From assembly GCF_009753675.1 (NCBI RefSeq), contig NZ_WQLV01000006.1, positions 213,158 through 277,157 of the forward strand: 64,000 nucleotides of DNA, in the 5' to 3' direction. Shown here one piece after another: positions 1 through 9,000 of the stretch. Positions within the stretch are counted from its first letter, which is position 1. Every line of letters starts with the position of its first letter. Origin of the DNA: Parasedimentitalea huanghaiensis (GTDB lineage Bacteria; Pseudomonadota; Alphaproteobacteria; Rhodobacterales; Rhodobacteraceae). Position numbers and translations under genes: made by a program. The notes below the pieces were generated by a model that did no database searches, was not told the origin of the DNA, and was given only the letters and a program-made list of their open reading frames with translations.

Positions 1-177
1 ACAGTGATATCGGTCATCGCGGTTCAAAGCTCTTTGATTTTCCACGGCTATGCCTTGCTGTTCTCAAGCACCGCCGCCGTACGTATCTACCAACGATTGC
101 GCCGCACGTTTGAAACCCTGTTTGCCGCTGCGTTTGCCACAGCTAGCTGGCAAATCTTTACCGCACGGCTGGGCTGA
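1..177 (+). CDS. LysE/RhtB-family amino-acid exporter, C-terminal end only
   Basis: Frame 1 is open from the window edge to a TGA at 175-177 and encodes the last 58 residues of a membrane protein. The segment has a hydrophobic helix around YALLFSS, a short basic loop (RIYQRLRR), then a second hydrophobic helix ending in FTARLG. This helix-basic loop-helix ending in ARLG is typical of the C-terminus of LysE/RhtB translocators, which export amino acids across the inner membrane. The DMT exporter begins 4 nt after the stop, so the two are probably co-transcribed and translationally coupled. The family call rests on the tail only. Confidence 0.7.
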   Translation, partial: TVISVIAVQSSLIFHGYALLFSSTAAVRIYQRLRRTFETLFAAAFATASWQIFTARLG

Positions 178-181
178 TCAC

Positions 182-1075
182 ATGGACGCACGCGCAATTG
201 CCATGGGGCTTGCCTTTGCCCTGATGTGGTCATCGGCCTTTACCTCAGCCAGAATTATCGTCACGGATGCCTCGCCGCTGTTTTCATTGGCTATGAGGTT
301 CCTGATTTCCGGCTTGATTGGTGTCACCATCGCTAAGGCAATGGGTCAAACTTGGCACCTTAGCCGTGGTCAATGGCGCGCCACAGTGATCTTCGGAATA
401 TGTCAGAATGCGCTTTATTTGGGCCTCAATTTTGTGGCCATGCAGACCATAGAAGCCTCGCTCGCCGCCATTATTGCCGCCACCATGCCACTGCTGGTGG
501 CACTGGCATCTTGGTTGATATTCGGAGAGCGGCTAAAGCCACTAGGCATCATCGGGTTAATCGCAGGGGTTTTGGGTGTAGCCCTGATCATGGGTACCCG
601 TGTCAGTGCCGGCGTTGATCTGTTTGGGATGGCACTTTGCGGTGTAGGAGTCTTAGCGTTGACCCTGGCAACACTATCACTACGCGGAGCAACATCGGGT
701 GGCAATTTCATGATGGTAGTCGGGCTTCAAATGCTAATCGGCTCCGCCTTGTTGTTTGTTGCTGCACCACTGTTCGAAGACATCTACATCACGCCAACGC
801 TGCCATTGGCGCTGGCCTTTGCTTATACAACATTGGTCCCCGGCCTGATTGCCACCTTTATTTGGGTTCTGTTGTTGAACCGCATTGGGCCCTTGCGTGC
901 CGCTACGTTCCATTTCCTTAATCCAGTCTTTGGCGTCACCATCGCCTATTTCTTACTAGGAGAACGGCTCGGTGGTCTGGATCTGGTCGGTGTGCTGATT
1001 GTTACAGCCGGTATTCTTGCTGTACAACTGTCACGCCAACCCTCCGCAACGGCAAAAGCAGCAGCCGCCGAGTGA
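182..1075 (+). CDS. DMT-superfamily (EamA) inner-membrane exporter
   Basis: Encodes a 297-residue hydrophobic protein with about ten membrane helices arranged as two EamA repeats, the usual DMT exporter layout. The N-terminal ALMWSSAFTSARI and the C-terminal FLNPVFGVTIAYFLLGER are EamA signatures. The open frame extends upstream to 50, but residues before the ATG at 182 are non-hydrophobic and overlap the LysE gene in another frame. Starting at 182 gives the normal family length and places the start just after the upstream stop. There is no clear Shine-Dalgarno, which fits coupling. The substrate cannot be read from sequence; amino acids or metabolites are common for this family. Confidence 0.88.
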   Translation: MDARAIAMGLAFALMWSSAFTSARIIVTDASPLFSLAMRFLISGLIGVTIAKAMGQTWHLSRGQWRATVIFGICQNALYLGLNFVAMQTIEASLAAIIAATMPLLVALASWLIFGERLKPLGIIGLIAGVLGVALIMGTRVSAGVDLFGMALCGVGVLALTLATLSLRGATSGGNFMMVVGLQMLIGSALLFVAAPLFEDIYITPTLPLALAFAYTTLVPGLIATFIWVLLLNRIGPLRAATFHFLNPVFGVTIAYFLLGERLGGLDLVGVLIVTAGILAVQLSRQPSATAKAAAAE

Positions 1076-1144
1076 TTTTTCAGGTCATCGGACACTATTA
1101 GAACAAATCTGAATACTATCAAACCCAGACAGAAGGGGATGAAA

Positions 1145-1708
1145 ATGAACGCCAATTTAGCTCAGGTGCTACAGGCCATCGACACGGCCAATGCAGAGGA
1201 CCCAAATCTGGAAGATGGTCAGCCAACAGAACTGCTGTACGGGCGACGTATGAGTGATGAACTGACCCGGCTGTTTCCTGACGCAAGCGATCTGCTGCAA
1301 ATTGCTGCCCGTGGCCAACATGTGGAACGATGGAAGCTAAAGCGAAAATCATATCCCGAGGGTCGTGTAGGATATCTGACCTGGCGCAAGGATCAGGGCC
1401 GTCATCACGCCGACGTGGTTACTGCCATGATGCAAGATGCAGGCTTTGACGCCTCAGATGTCGAGGTCACTGGCCAGATGCTGCGCAAGGAAGGTTTGAA
1501 ACGGAATGCAAACGTGCAGGCCTTGGAAGACGTGATCTGTTTTGTCTTCATCAAATGGTATTTCGCCCCCTTTGCCGCTAAACACTCGCCCGAAAGAATT
1601 CAGGACATCGTGGAAAAGACCGCGCGCAAAATGTCTTCCGAAGGCCGCGCGCGCGTGCTGCAGGAGTTCGATTTGCCAAATGAGCTGGCTGAAGCGTTCA
1701 CAGATTGA
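1145..1708 (+). CDS. DUF4202 family protein
   Basis: A 187-residue soluble protein without signal peptide or membrane segment. It has the DUF4202 layout: an N-terminal segment on NAEDPN and ELLYGRRM, a central AARGQHVERW then YLTWRK, and a C-terminal half with LEDVICFVFIKWYF followed by a helical tail with KMSSEGR. The family is conserved in proteobacteria; no reaction is known to me, although the conserved His and acidic residues suggest an HD-like metal-binding helical fold. AGGGG lies 6 nt before the ATG at 1145, which is preferred over the in-frame ATG at 1139. It stands alone between the exporter and msrB. Confidence 0.85.
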   Translation: MNANLAQVLQAIDTANAEDPNLEDGQPTELLYGRRMSDELTRLFPDASDLLQIAARGQHVERWKLKRKSYPEGRVGYLTWRKDQGRHHADVVTAMMQDAGFDASDVEVTGQMLRKEGLKRNANVQALEDVICFVFIKWYFAPFAAKHSPERIQDIVEKTARKMSSEGRARVLQEFDLPNELAEAFTD

Positions 1709-1833
1709 CCCTACTGTTGACCACCTCCGTGTTTTAGGAGTGCTGCACAGTTGCGCGATCAGGCTGAAATATTGCTTTGCATTTGCCACCTTCCAACCCA
1801 TCTACTGCTCAACGCGAACAACCGGAGCACCAC

Positions 1834-2283
1834 ATGACAAAATACAGCAAAAACCCGGACGTGATTGCCGCCCTGTCGCAAGAAGAGTTTCACGTAACCC
1901 AACAGTCGGGTACCGAACGCCCCGGCACCGGCAAATTGTTGGGCAACAAGGAACCCGGTCTCTATGTCGACATCGTCTCGGGCGAACCGCTGTTCGCCTC
2001 AGCGGATAAGTATGAATCTGGTTGCGGTTGGCCAAGCTTCACCAAACCAATTGAGCCAACCAATGTGCAGGAGCTGCAAGACCGTGGCTTGGGTATGATC
2101 CGTACAGAGGTCCGTTCGACCCATGGTGACAGCCATCTTGGCCACGTCTTTCCCGATGGACCAATCGACCGCGGTGGCTTGCGCTACTGCATCAACTCCG
2201 CCTCTCTGCGCTTTGTCCATCGAAACGACATGGAGGCCGAGGGCTATGCCGAATATCTTGATCAAGTAGAGGATGTAACATGA
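1834..2283 (+). CDS. msrB: Peptide-methionine (R)-S-oxide reductase
   Basis: Reduces the R epimer of methionine sulfoxide in proteins. The 149-residue product has the SelR fold motifs: GCGWPSF with Cys64, [10 protein letters not shown] at 101-110, and [11 protein letters not shown] with the catalytic Cys119. The two CxxC pairs that bind structural zinc in E. coli MsrB are absent ([10 protein letters not shown] and [10 protein letters not shown] stand in those places), so this is the zinc-free form. GGAG at 1823-1826 supports the ATG at 1834; an in-frame ATG at 1777 would add a non-homologous extension. The stop overlaps the msrA start (ATGA), so the repair enzymes for both epimers are made together. 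Confidence 0.96.
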   Translation: MTKYSKNPDVIAALSQEEFHVTQQSGTERPGTGKLLGNKEPGLYVDIVSGEPLFASADKYESGCGWPSFTKPIEPTNVQELQDRGLGMIRTEVRSTHGDSHLGHVFPDGPIDRGGLRYCINSASLRFVHRNDMEAEGYAEYLDQVEDVT

Positions 2284-2792
2284 GCACCACTGAACGCGCA
2301 GTTCTGGCTGGAGGATGTTTCTGGGGCATGCAGGATCTGATCCGAAAGCGCCCCGGTGTGATCAGTACACGGGTAGGCTATACCGGCGGCGACGTGCAAA
2401 ATGCCACCTATCGTAATCATGGAACACATGCTGAAGGAATCGAAATCATTTTTGACCCGGCAGTGACATCATTTCGTCAGATGCTGGAGTTTTTCTTTCA
2501 AATCCATGATCCAACAACAGCCAACCGCCAAGGCAATGATATTGGGATGAGCTATCGCTCTGCCATTTACTTCGTCAACGAAGATCAAAAGGCAGTCGCA
2601 GAGGACACCATCGCCGATGTTAACGCTTCAGGGCTTTGGCCTGGCAAAGTGGCAACCGAAGTGGAACCAGTAAGCGAGTTTTGGCAAGCCGAGGCCGAAC
2701 ACCAAGACTATCTGGAAAACCGCCCAGACGGATACACCTGTCATTTTGCCCGACCAGATTGGGTCCTGCCCAAACGCGCAAAAGCGTCCTGA
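2280..2792 (+). CDS. msrA: Peptide-methionine (S)-S-oxide reductase
   Basis: Reduces the S epimer of methionine sulfoxide, complementing MsrB encoded just upstream with a 4-nt overlap. The 170-residue protein carries the GGCFWG catalytic motif with Cys13, the RVGYTGG loop, the EIIFDP strand and a C-terminal Cys154 in GYTCHF that can act as the resolving cysteine. Length is normal for a one-domain cytoplasmic MsrA. A perfect 10-bp hairpin follows 8 nt after the stop. Confidence 0.97.
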   Translation: MSTTERAVLAGGCFWGMQDLIRKRPGVISTRVGYTGGDVQNATYRNHGTHAEGIEIIFDPAVTSFRQMLEFFFQIHDPTTANRQGNDIGMSYRSAIYFVNEDQKAVAEDTIADVNASGLWPGKVATEVEPVSEFWQAEAEHQDYLENRPDGYTCHFARPDWVLPKRAKAS

Positions 2793-2800
2793 CACAGGGT

Positions 2801-2825
2801 CACCAACCGGTTCAGCCGGTTGGTG
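2801..2825. terminator. Bidirectional hairpin between msrA and queG
   Basis: CACCAACCGG at 2801-2810 pairs perfectly with CCGGTTGGTG at 2816-2825 around a 5-nt loop. It sits between the convergent ends of msrA (2792) and queG (2812), overlapping the last codons of queG. There is no clear T-tract on either side, so termination strength is uncertain. Confidence 0.5.
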
Positions 2826-3867
2826 ACAACCGCAAGGCCGCCCATCGGGCAGCATCTGCAACAGACTCGTCCGGATCATCAACTAGCGACTGCGCAACAC
2901 CGCGCAACTTGCCGTCTCCCGAGTTGCCAATCGCATACAGCACATTGCGCACAAACCGATCGCGCCCTATCCGCTTAATTGGCGACCCTGAAAACATTAC
3001 CCGGAATGCTGGATCATCCAAAATAGCCAGTTCAGCCAGCTTAGGCGCCTTCAGCTCTTCACGTGCAGCGTAGCGCATGTCGCTAGCTGCAACCGCAAAT
3101 TTGTTCCATGGACAGGCCGCCAGACAGTCGTCACAGCCATAGATCCGGTTGCCAAGTTTTTCCCGCAGATCTTCTGCAACCACACCTTTGTATTCGATTG
3201 TCAGATATGAAATGCAACGCCGCCCATCCAAGCGATATGGTGCGACAAAAGCATCAGTAGGACAGGCATCCAGGCAGGCACGACATGATCCGCAACGATC
3301 TGGCTCAGCTGCATCTACCGGGAGTTCCAAAGTGGTAAAAACAGACCCTATAAAGGCCCAATTCCCCCAATCCCGGCTCACAAGATTGCTGTGCTTGCCC
3401 TGCCAACCCAGCCCTGCAGCCTGCCCTAACGCCTTTTCCGGCACCGGCGCAGTATCGACGAATACCTTAACCCCGACCTCCTCTTCCTTAGAGGCTTCAA
3501 TTAGCCAACGGGCCAACCGCTTCAGCCGCTTTTTCACCAGGTCGTGATAGTCCTTATTCTGGGCATAAACAGAAATTGCACCTCGGTCCTGATGCTTTAA
3601 GATTTCTGTTGGATCATGTTCAGGTGCGTAGCTTTCTGCCAACATGATGACCGATCGCGCTTCAGGCCATAGCAGCGCTGGATCGCCACGCCAGTGGGTG
3701 CGCTCTGCCATCCAACCCATCTGCCCGTGATACTCTGCCTCAATGAAGGCCGCCAGTCTATCCGGCACCAGGGGCACATCCCATGGGCGACAGATTCGAC
3801 AAGACACAAACCCCTCATCCAGCGCCCGCGCCACCAAGTCCTTTTTTAAAGCTGATCCCATGTTCAT
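2812..3867 (-). CDS. queG: Epoxyqueuosine reductase
   Basis: Catalyses the last step of queuosine synthesis in tRNA, reducing epoxyqueuosine with a cobalamin cofactor and two [4Fe-4S] clusters. The 351-residue protein has the N-terminal QueG domain with Asp138 in VDTAPVPEK, the first cluster motif at Cys192, 195, 198 and 202 ([12 protein letters not shown]), Cys218, and the second cluster cysteines 245, 248 and 252 ([13 protein letters not shown]). The C-terminal tail resembles a HEAT-like repeat. AGGG four nt before the ATG at 3867 supports that start over the ATG two codons later. It is downstream of the GST gene on the same strand. Confidence 0.96.
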   Translation of the reverse strand: MNMGSALKKDLVARALDEGFVSCRICRPWDVPLVPDRLAAFIEAEYHGQMGWMAERTHWRGDPALLWPEARSVIMLAESYAPEHDPTEILKHQDRGAISVYAQNKDYHDLVKKRLKRLARWLIEASKEEEVGVKVFVDTAPVPEKALGQAAGLGWQGKHSNLVSRDWGNWAFIGSVFTTLELPVDAAEPDRCGSCRACLDACPTDAFVAPYRLDGRRCISYLTIEYKGVVAEDLREKLGNRIYGCDDCLAACPWNKFAVAASDMRYAAREELKAPKLAELAILDDPAFRVMFSGSPIKRIGRDRFVRNVLYAIGNSGDGKLRGVAQSLVDDPDESVADAARWAALRLSPTG

Positions 3868-3937
3868 CTAGCCCTAAATATCCTCGGGGGGAGCCGTCAG
3901 GCGATGGGGCAGACAGCCCCAATTTGACACCCAATTA

Positions 3938-4603
3938 TCAGAAATCCAAGTCAGCGTAATGCGGTGGTGGGCGGAACCCCGACACCTGATCCGCAAGAAT
4001 TGATCTGAACGCGGGCCGCGATTTGATTTTTGCGTACCAGTCTTTGACCACAGCCGAGCGATTCCAATCCACATCCGAAATATAATCTAGCGATGATAAA
4101 TGTGCAGCGGCAGCAAAATCCGCCAAAGTCATCACATCACCAGCCAACCAACGGCGTTGATCCAACAACCAAGCCATATAGTCCAAATGGTACTTGATTG
4201 CTCTGGCACCATCCTTGACGTTACGACTATCAGGATAGCCCTGCCCTGTAATCTTCTTGTTAACCCGTTCGTACAGCAGCTTCGATGTCACCTCATGATG
4301 AAATTTATCATCAAACCAGGACACGAGCCGGCGGACTTCGTAACGGGCTTCTGGGTCTTTAGGCATGAGCGACGGCTCGGGCCGTGTTTCTTCCAAGTAT
4401 TCGCAAATTGCGGCGCTTTCGGCCATTGTTTTGCCATCCAGCCGGATAACCGGCACCTTAGCCGCTGGGTTGCGACGCAGAAAATCTGGGTCTGCTTCCC
4501 AATATCGTTCTTCGACCAATTCCACTTCGATCTTTTTCTCCGCCAGGGAAAGGCGGACTTTGCGGCAGAAGGGGGAAAGCGGTACGTGATGCAGGCGGGC
4601 CAT
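3938..4603 (-). CDS. Glutathione S-transferase family protein
   Basis: A 221-residue cytosolic protein with the thioredoxin-like N-terminal GST domain (SPFCRKVRLSLAEK, with a candidate catalytic Cys; AAKVPVIRLDG; ESAAICEYLEE, the glutathione-binding Glu-Ser pair) and an all-helical C-terminal domain (TLADFAAAAHLSSLDYI). Substrate unknown; a stress-protection or thiol-transfer role is typical. The frame starts with a TTG at 4612, but the ATG at 4603 aligns with the family start (MARLHHVPLSPFCRK). It lies 70 nt upstream of queG and downstream of mtgA in the same direction; a functional link is not evident. Confidence 0.9.
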   Translation of the reverse strand: MARLHHVPLSPFCRKVRLSLAEKKIEVELVEERYWEADPDFLRRNPAAKVPVIRLDGKTMAESAAICEYLEETRPEPSLMPKDPEARYEVRRLVSWFDDKFHHEVTSKLLYERVNKKITGQGYPDSRNVKDGARAIKYHLDYMAWLLDQRRWLAGDVMTLADFAAAAHLSSLDYISDVDWNRSAVVKDWYAKIKSRPAFRSILADQVSGFRPPPHYADLDF

Positions 4604-4670
4604 TGGGTTCAATTACGTCCAGAAACAGAGGAGAGTTGCCCACCAGCAATGCCCCGCAGCGCCAAAGAAT

Positions 4671-5393
4671 TCAATCCTCGAAACACTTGGAACGACCATC
4701 TGCGCGGATGGTGGCCGCACCGTCGGCGATTTGAACCGCCCGACTTTGTACTGCGGTACTAGGATCTGAGGCCGACCTGCTTTTAGGGGCAGGCAGAAGT
4801 GCTGCCAACAAAGCTGCCTGATTTGAGTTCAGTTGATCCGGACCCACACTAAAGTAATGCCGCGACGCTGCCTCAACTCCAAAAATGCCTTCACCCATTT
4901 CAGCGACGTTCAAGTAAACCTCCAGAATACGCCGCTTGCTCCACACAGCTTCAACGGCAGGGGTAATCAGGGTTTCCAGCGCTTTTCGCAACCAGCTGCG
5001 TTCTTGCCAAAGAAACACATTCTTAACAACCTGCTGCGAAATGGTTGAGCCGCCACGTTGACTGCCCTCACCCAGCGCCGCGCGCACGGCCCGGATGTCA
5101 ATTCCCCAGTGCTGGCAAAATCTTGCGTCTTCAGCCGCTACAGCAGATCGTGCCATAACAGGGGCAATATCTTCCAGTGGCACCCATTCGTGATCAACAT
5201 CGCCTAACCGATGCTTCTCTGACCACATGGTATGGGTCGTGGGAGGGTTCACGACTGAGTACAACAGAATCAAAAAGCCAATCAGCCCTACAAATGCCAG
5301 CACCGCTCGCAACACCCAGCGCCGCAACCAGCGCCTCGGCTGAGACACTGATTTCTTACCTTTGCTTTTTTTTGTCTTTTTGGTTTTTGCCAT
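4671..5393 (-). CDS. mtgA: Monofunctional biosynthetic peptidoglycan transglycosylase
   Basis: Polymerises lipid II glycan strands at the periplasmic face of the inner membrane (GT51 family). The 240-residue protein has a highly basic cytoplasmic tail (residues 1-25), one membrane helix at about 27-48, then the GT51 domain with catalytic Glu88 in AAEDARFCQHWGID, GGSTISQQ at 114-121, and WSKRRILEVYLNVAEMG. No transpeptidase domain follows. The ATG at 5393 has a good AGAGG Shine-Dalgarno; an in-frame GTG at 5411 lies upstream of that site and is unlikely. Confidence 0.95.
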   Translation of the reverse strand: MAKTKKTKKSKGKKSVSQPRRWLRRWVLRAVLAFVGLIGFLILLYSVVNPPTTHTMWSEKHRLGDVDHEWVPLEDIAPVMARSAVAAEDARFCQHWGIDIRAVRAALGEGSQRGGSTISQQVVKNVFLWQERSWLRKALETLITPAVEAVWSKRRILEVYLNVAEMGEGIFGVEAASRHYFSVGPDQLNSNQAALLAALLPAPKSRSASDPSTAVQSRAVQIADGAATIRADGRSKCFED

Positions 5394-5513
5394 ATTGCCT
5401 CTATAGGCCACTGGTTGGGCCGCTCAAACCCGTAAATCGCCGCAATCCAACGAAACAAACATGGCCTCCATCCCAACACACCCTAAGTAAACACAATCAG
5501 GGAGGGTTTTTTT

Positions 5514-6023
5514 ATGTTTTCACGTCAGCAGCAGCTGCTTGCCATTTCCACCTCTATTTGCTTGCTCCTTTCACCACCCACATTTGCACAGGACTTACCA
5601 AAGGAGGGACCGGTCGACTTTGAAGTGACCGCTATAGGTGAGGCTACAATCCTCGCAGCGGGTCAAGGCACTTTGCAACTGAACTATGCTGTTAATGGTC
5701 TGCGGAGTAAGCATGGAGAAGGAGTGAACGGCATTGCCAGCATGCACTGTGTTGGTGCGGCGTCTGTATTTGAAGGCAAATGGGACAACGAGAGCGGATT
5801 GTGCAGCACCACTTATCCGGATGGCAGCACCACAATGACCCGATATGGCGGCTCTGGAACCCTAGGAGGCTTAGCGGAAGGTTCATGGTCATTCATGGGG
5901 GGCACCGGTGCACTCTCCGGTATTACGGGTGGCGGCTCATACACAAGAATATCTGGCCCCAATCCCTCTGAAACCCGCTCTTCGTCCCGTAGTACTGTTA
6001 CCGGGACCTATAAACTCCCCTGA
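5514..6023 (+). CDS. Secreted glycine-rich protein of unknown function
   Basis: A 169-residue protein with a clear Sec signal peptide (hydrophobic core near residues 8-22, likely cleavage after TFA-Q). The mature part is rich in Gly, Ser and Thr with alternating hydrophobic residues, suggesting an all-beta periplasmic or secreted protein. Two cysteines (in MHCVG and GLCSTT) could form a disulfide. I do not recognise a named family. A very strong GGGAGGG lies just before a run of seven T and the ATG, so translation should be efficient. It is divergent from mtgA and convergent with gltB. Confidence 0.75.
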   Translation: MFSRQQQLLAISTSICLLLSPPTFAQDLPKEGPVDFEVTAIGEATILAAGQGTLQLNYAVNGLRSKHGEGVNGIASMHCVGAASVFEGKWDNESGLCSTTYPDGSTTMTRYGGSGTLGGLAEGSWSFMGGTGALSGITGGGSYTRISGPNPSETRSSSRSTVTGTYKLP

Positions 6024-6031
6024 GGAACAAG

Positions 6032-6065
6032 AACGCCCCCCGCTGCACAAGCAGCGAGGAGCGTT
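6032..6065. terminator. Hairpin between the secreted protein gene and gltB
   Basis: AACGC at 6032-6036 and CGCTGC at 6041-6046 pair with GCAGCG at 6051-6056 and GCGTT at 6061-6065 around an ACAA loop, with a small internal bulge. It is placed between two convergent genes and could serve both; the T-rich flank is better on the minus strand (gltB). Confidence 0.6.
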
Positions 6066-6083
6066 GACCTAACTTCAGCTTGA

Positions 6084-9000
6084 TTACTCAGCCGGAACCG
6101 CTGATTTTTCAACGGACAGCGGATGTGGTAAATGCACCAACATCTCAATTGGACAAACCTGAAGGAAGTTTTTCTTTTCTGTGTCCCAATGCTGCAGAAT
6201 ATCAGCCGCTTTTCGGCTGCCGGTCTCTTCTAGGTGGCGTTCGATCAGACCTTTCAGTTGATCTTCCCAATGCGCTACGGTCACTGGATTAGTCACCAGT
6301 GTCTCCATGTTCAGCATGGTATCGGCTTTGCCTTCAGGGTCGTACAGATAGGCCATACCGCCAGTCATGCCTGCACCAAAGTTGGCACCAATGGAGCCTA
6401 AAATCACGGCTAAGCCACCTGTCATGTACTCACAACCACAGGCCCCGCAACCCTCAATCACCACCTTGGCGCCCGAGTTGCGTACGGCAAAGCGTTCACC
6501 CGCGCGGCCAGCTGCAAATAAATAGCCGTCAGTAGCACCATACAGAACTGTATTCCCAATGATGGTGTTCTCGGAGGCCGTCAGCGGGCTAACTTGTGGG
6601 GGGCGCACCACAATGGTGCCACCTGACAGGCCTTTGCCGACGTAATCATTCGCATCACCAGAGAGTTCCAGCTTCAACCCTGGTGCCGCAAATGCGCCAA
6701 GTGATTGACCCGCCGACCCCTGCAGTTTCACTGTCAGATGATCAGATTGGAACGAATTACGCATACCAAAGTTGCGAACGATGTGACTGGAGGTCCGAGT
6801 CCCAACACTACGATGCGTGTTCTGCACAGCATATGACAACTGCATCTTTTCACCGTCCTGAAGGAAGCGAGCGGCATCACGTACAATCTCGACATCCAAC
6901 GTATCCGGTACCGAATTACGTTCTTTCTTTCGGTCATAGACAATATCTGCCGATCCATCGACGGTGATAAGCAGCGGGTTGAGATCCAGATCATCCAGAT
7001 GAGCCGAACCACGGCTGACCTGCGCCAGAAGATCCGCGCGACCGATCACATCATCCATGCTACGGGCACCGATTGAGGCTAGCAATTCACGCACTTCCTG
7101 AGCGTAGAAAGTGATCAGGTTCACCACCTTGTCGGCGTTACCAGTGAATTTACCACGCAGAGCTTCGTCCTGAGTACAGACTCCAACTGGGCATGTGTTG
7201 CTCTGACACTGACGCACCATAATGCAGCCCATGGCGATCAGGGCGGCGGTACCAATGCCGTATTCCTCTGCACCCAGCATGGCGGCCATAACGATATCAC
7301 GACCAGTCCGCAAACCACCGTCAGTCCGCAATGTCACCCGCTCACGCAGGTTATTCATGCTCAGCACCTGGTGTGCTTCGGTCAGACCCATTTCCCATGG
7401 CAGACCCGCATATTTGATCGAAGTTGCCGGAGATGCACCGGTGCCACCATTGTGACCCGATATTAAGATCACATCCGCCTTAGCCTTAGCCACACCAGCT
7501 GCAATCGTGCCAACACCAGACGAGGCCACCAGTTTCACGGTCACCTTACAGCGTGGGTTGATCTGCTTTAGATCGTAAATCAGCTGCGCCAGATCCTCGA
7601 TCGAGTAGATATCGTGGTGCGGTGGTGGCGAGATCAGGGTCACGCCTTTGGTCGAGTGACGCAAACGCGCAATCAGGTCAGTGACCTTCATGCCGGGCAG
7701 CTGGCCACCCTCACCCGGCTTCGCCCCCTGGGCCACTTTGATTTCCAGCTCTTCACACTGATTCAGGTATTCGGCTGTCACACCAAATCGGCCCGAGGCC
7801 ACCTGCTTGATCTTGGCGGATGGGTTGTCGCCGTTTGGTTCAGGCACAAAGTGCGCCGGATCTTCACCGCCCTCGCCCGAATCAGACTTGGCGCCGATGC
7901 GGTTCATCGCAACGTTCAGGGTTTTGTGAGCCTCAGGGCTCAACGCGCCAAGCGACATACCCGGAGTGACAAAACGTTTGCGAATCGAAGTGATGCTTTC
8001 CACCTCTTCAATCGGTACCGCCTTACCCAATGGTTTGAAATCCAGCAGATCACGCAGATGAATTGGTGGATTGCTCTGCATCTTGGCTGAATACTGCTTC
8101 CACAGCTCAAACGATGCACGGTTACAGGCCATCTGCATCATGTGCATTGATGTGGCTTCCCAAGCGTGAGTCTCGCCTGATTTACGTGCCTTGTAAAAAC
8201 CACCAACGGGCAACACATCCAGTCCCGCATCCCAAGCTTTGGCGTGTACTCGCTCAGCTTTGGTCTGAATACCAGTGACACCGATACCCGAAATCCGGCT
8301 TGTCATGCCGGGGAAAAACTCGGCACACATCGCACGTGACAGACCCACGGCCTCGAAATTCAAACCTCCACGATACGAAGAAATTACCGAAATCCCCATC
8401 TTGGCCATAATCTTTAGCAGGCCTTGGTCAATTGCGTCGCGGTAACGGGTAACGTTTTCGGTCAACGTGCCGTCAAGCAATCCGCGTTCAACCCGATCGG
8501 CCAGAGAATCTTCGGCCAGATAGGCGTTGACTACAGTGGCACCACAGCCAATCAGTACTGCAAAGTAGTGTGGATCGATACATTCAGCGGAACGAACATT
8601 CAGTGAGCAGAACGTCCGCAGCCCTTTGCGGGTCAAATGTGAATGTACGGCAGAGGTCGCCAAAATCATCGGCATCGCAACCCGATCTGCGCCAGAATGT
8701 TGATCGGTCAACACCAGGTGGCCAGCACCTGAGCGCACCGCGTCTTCCGCCTCTGAACGAACCCGCGCCAGTGCCGCGCTTAACGCACCTTCACCATGGC
8801 TAAATGTGCAATCGATTTCGACCAAAGGTGCGTTGAATTCGCTGGTCAGCTTGTCCCACTGGGCATTCCCAACAAAGGGGCTTTCCAGCACAATGATCTC
8901 GGTTTGGCTGCTGCTTTCTTCCAGCACGTTTTTCAGATTACCAAAGCGCGTTTTCAGGCTCATCACTCGGAATTCGCGCAGGGAATCAATCGGCGGGTTG

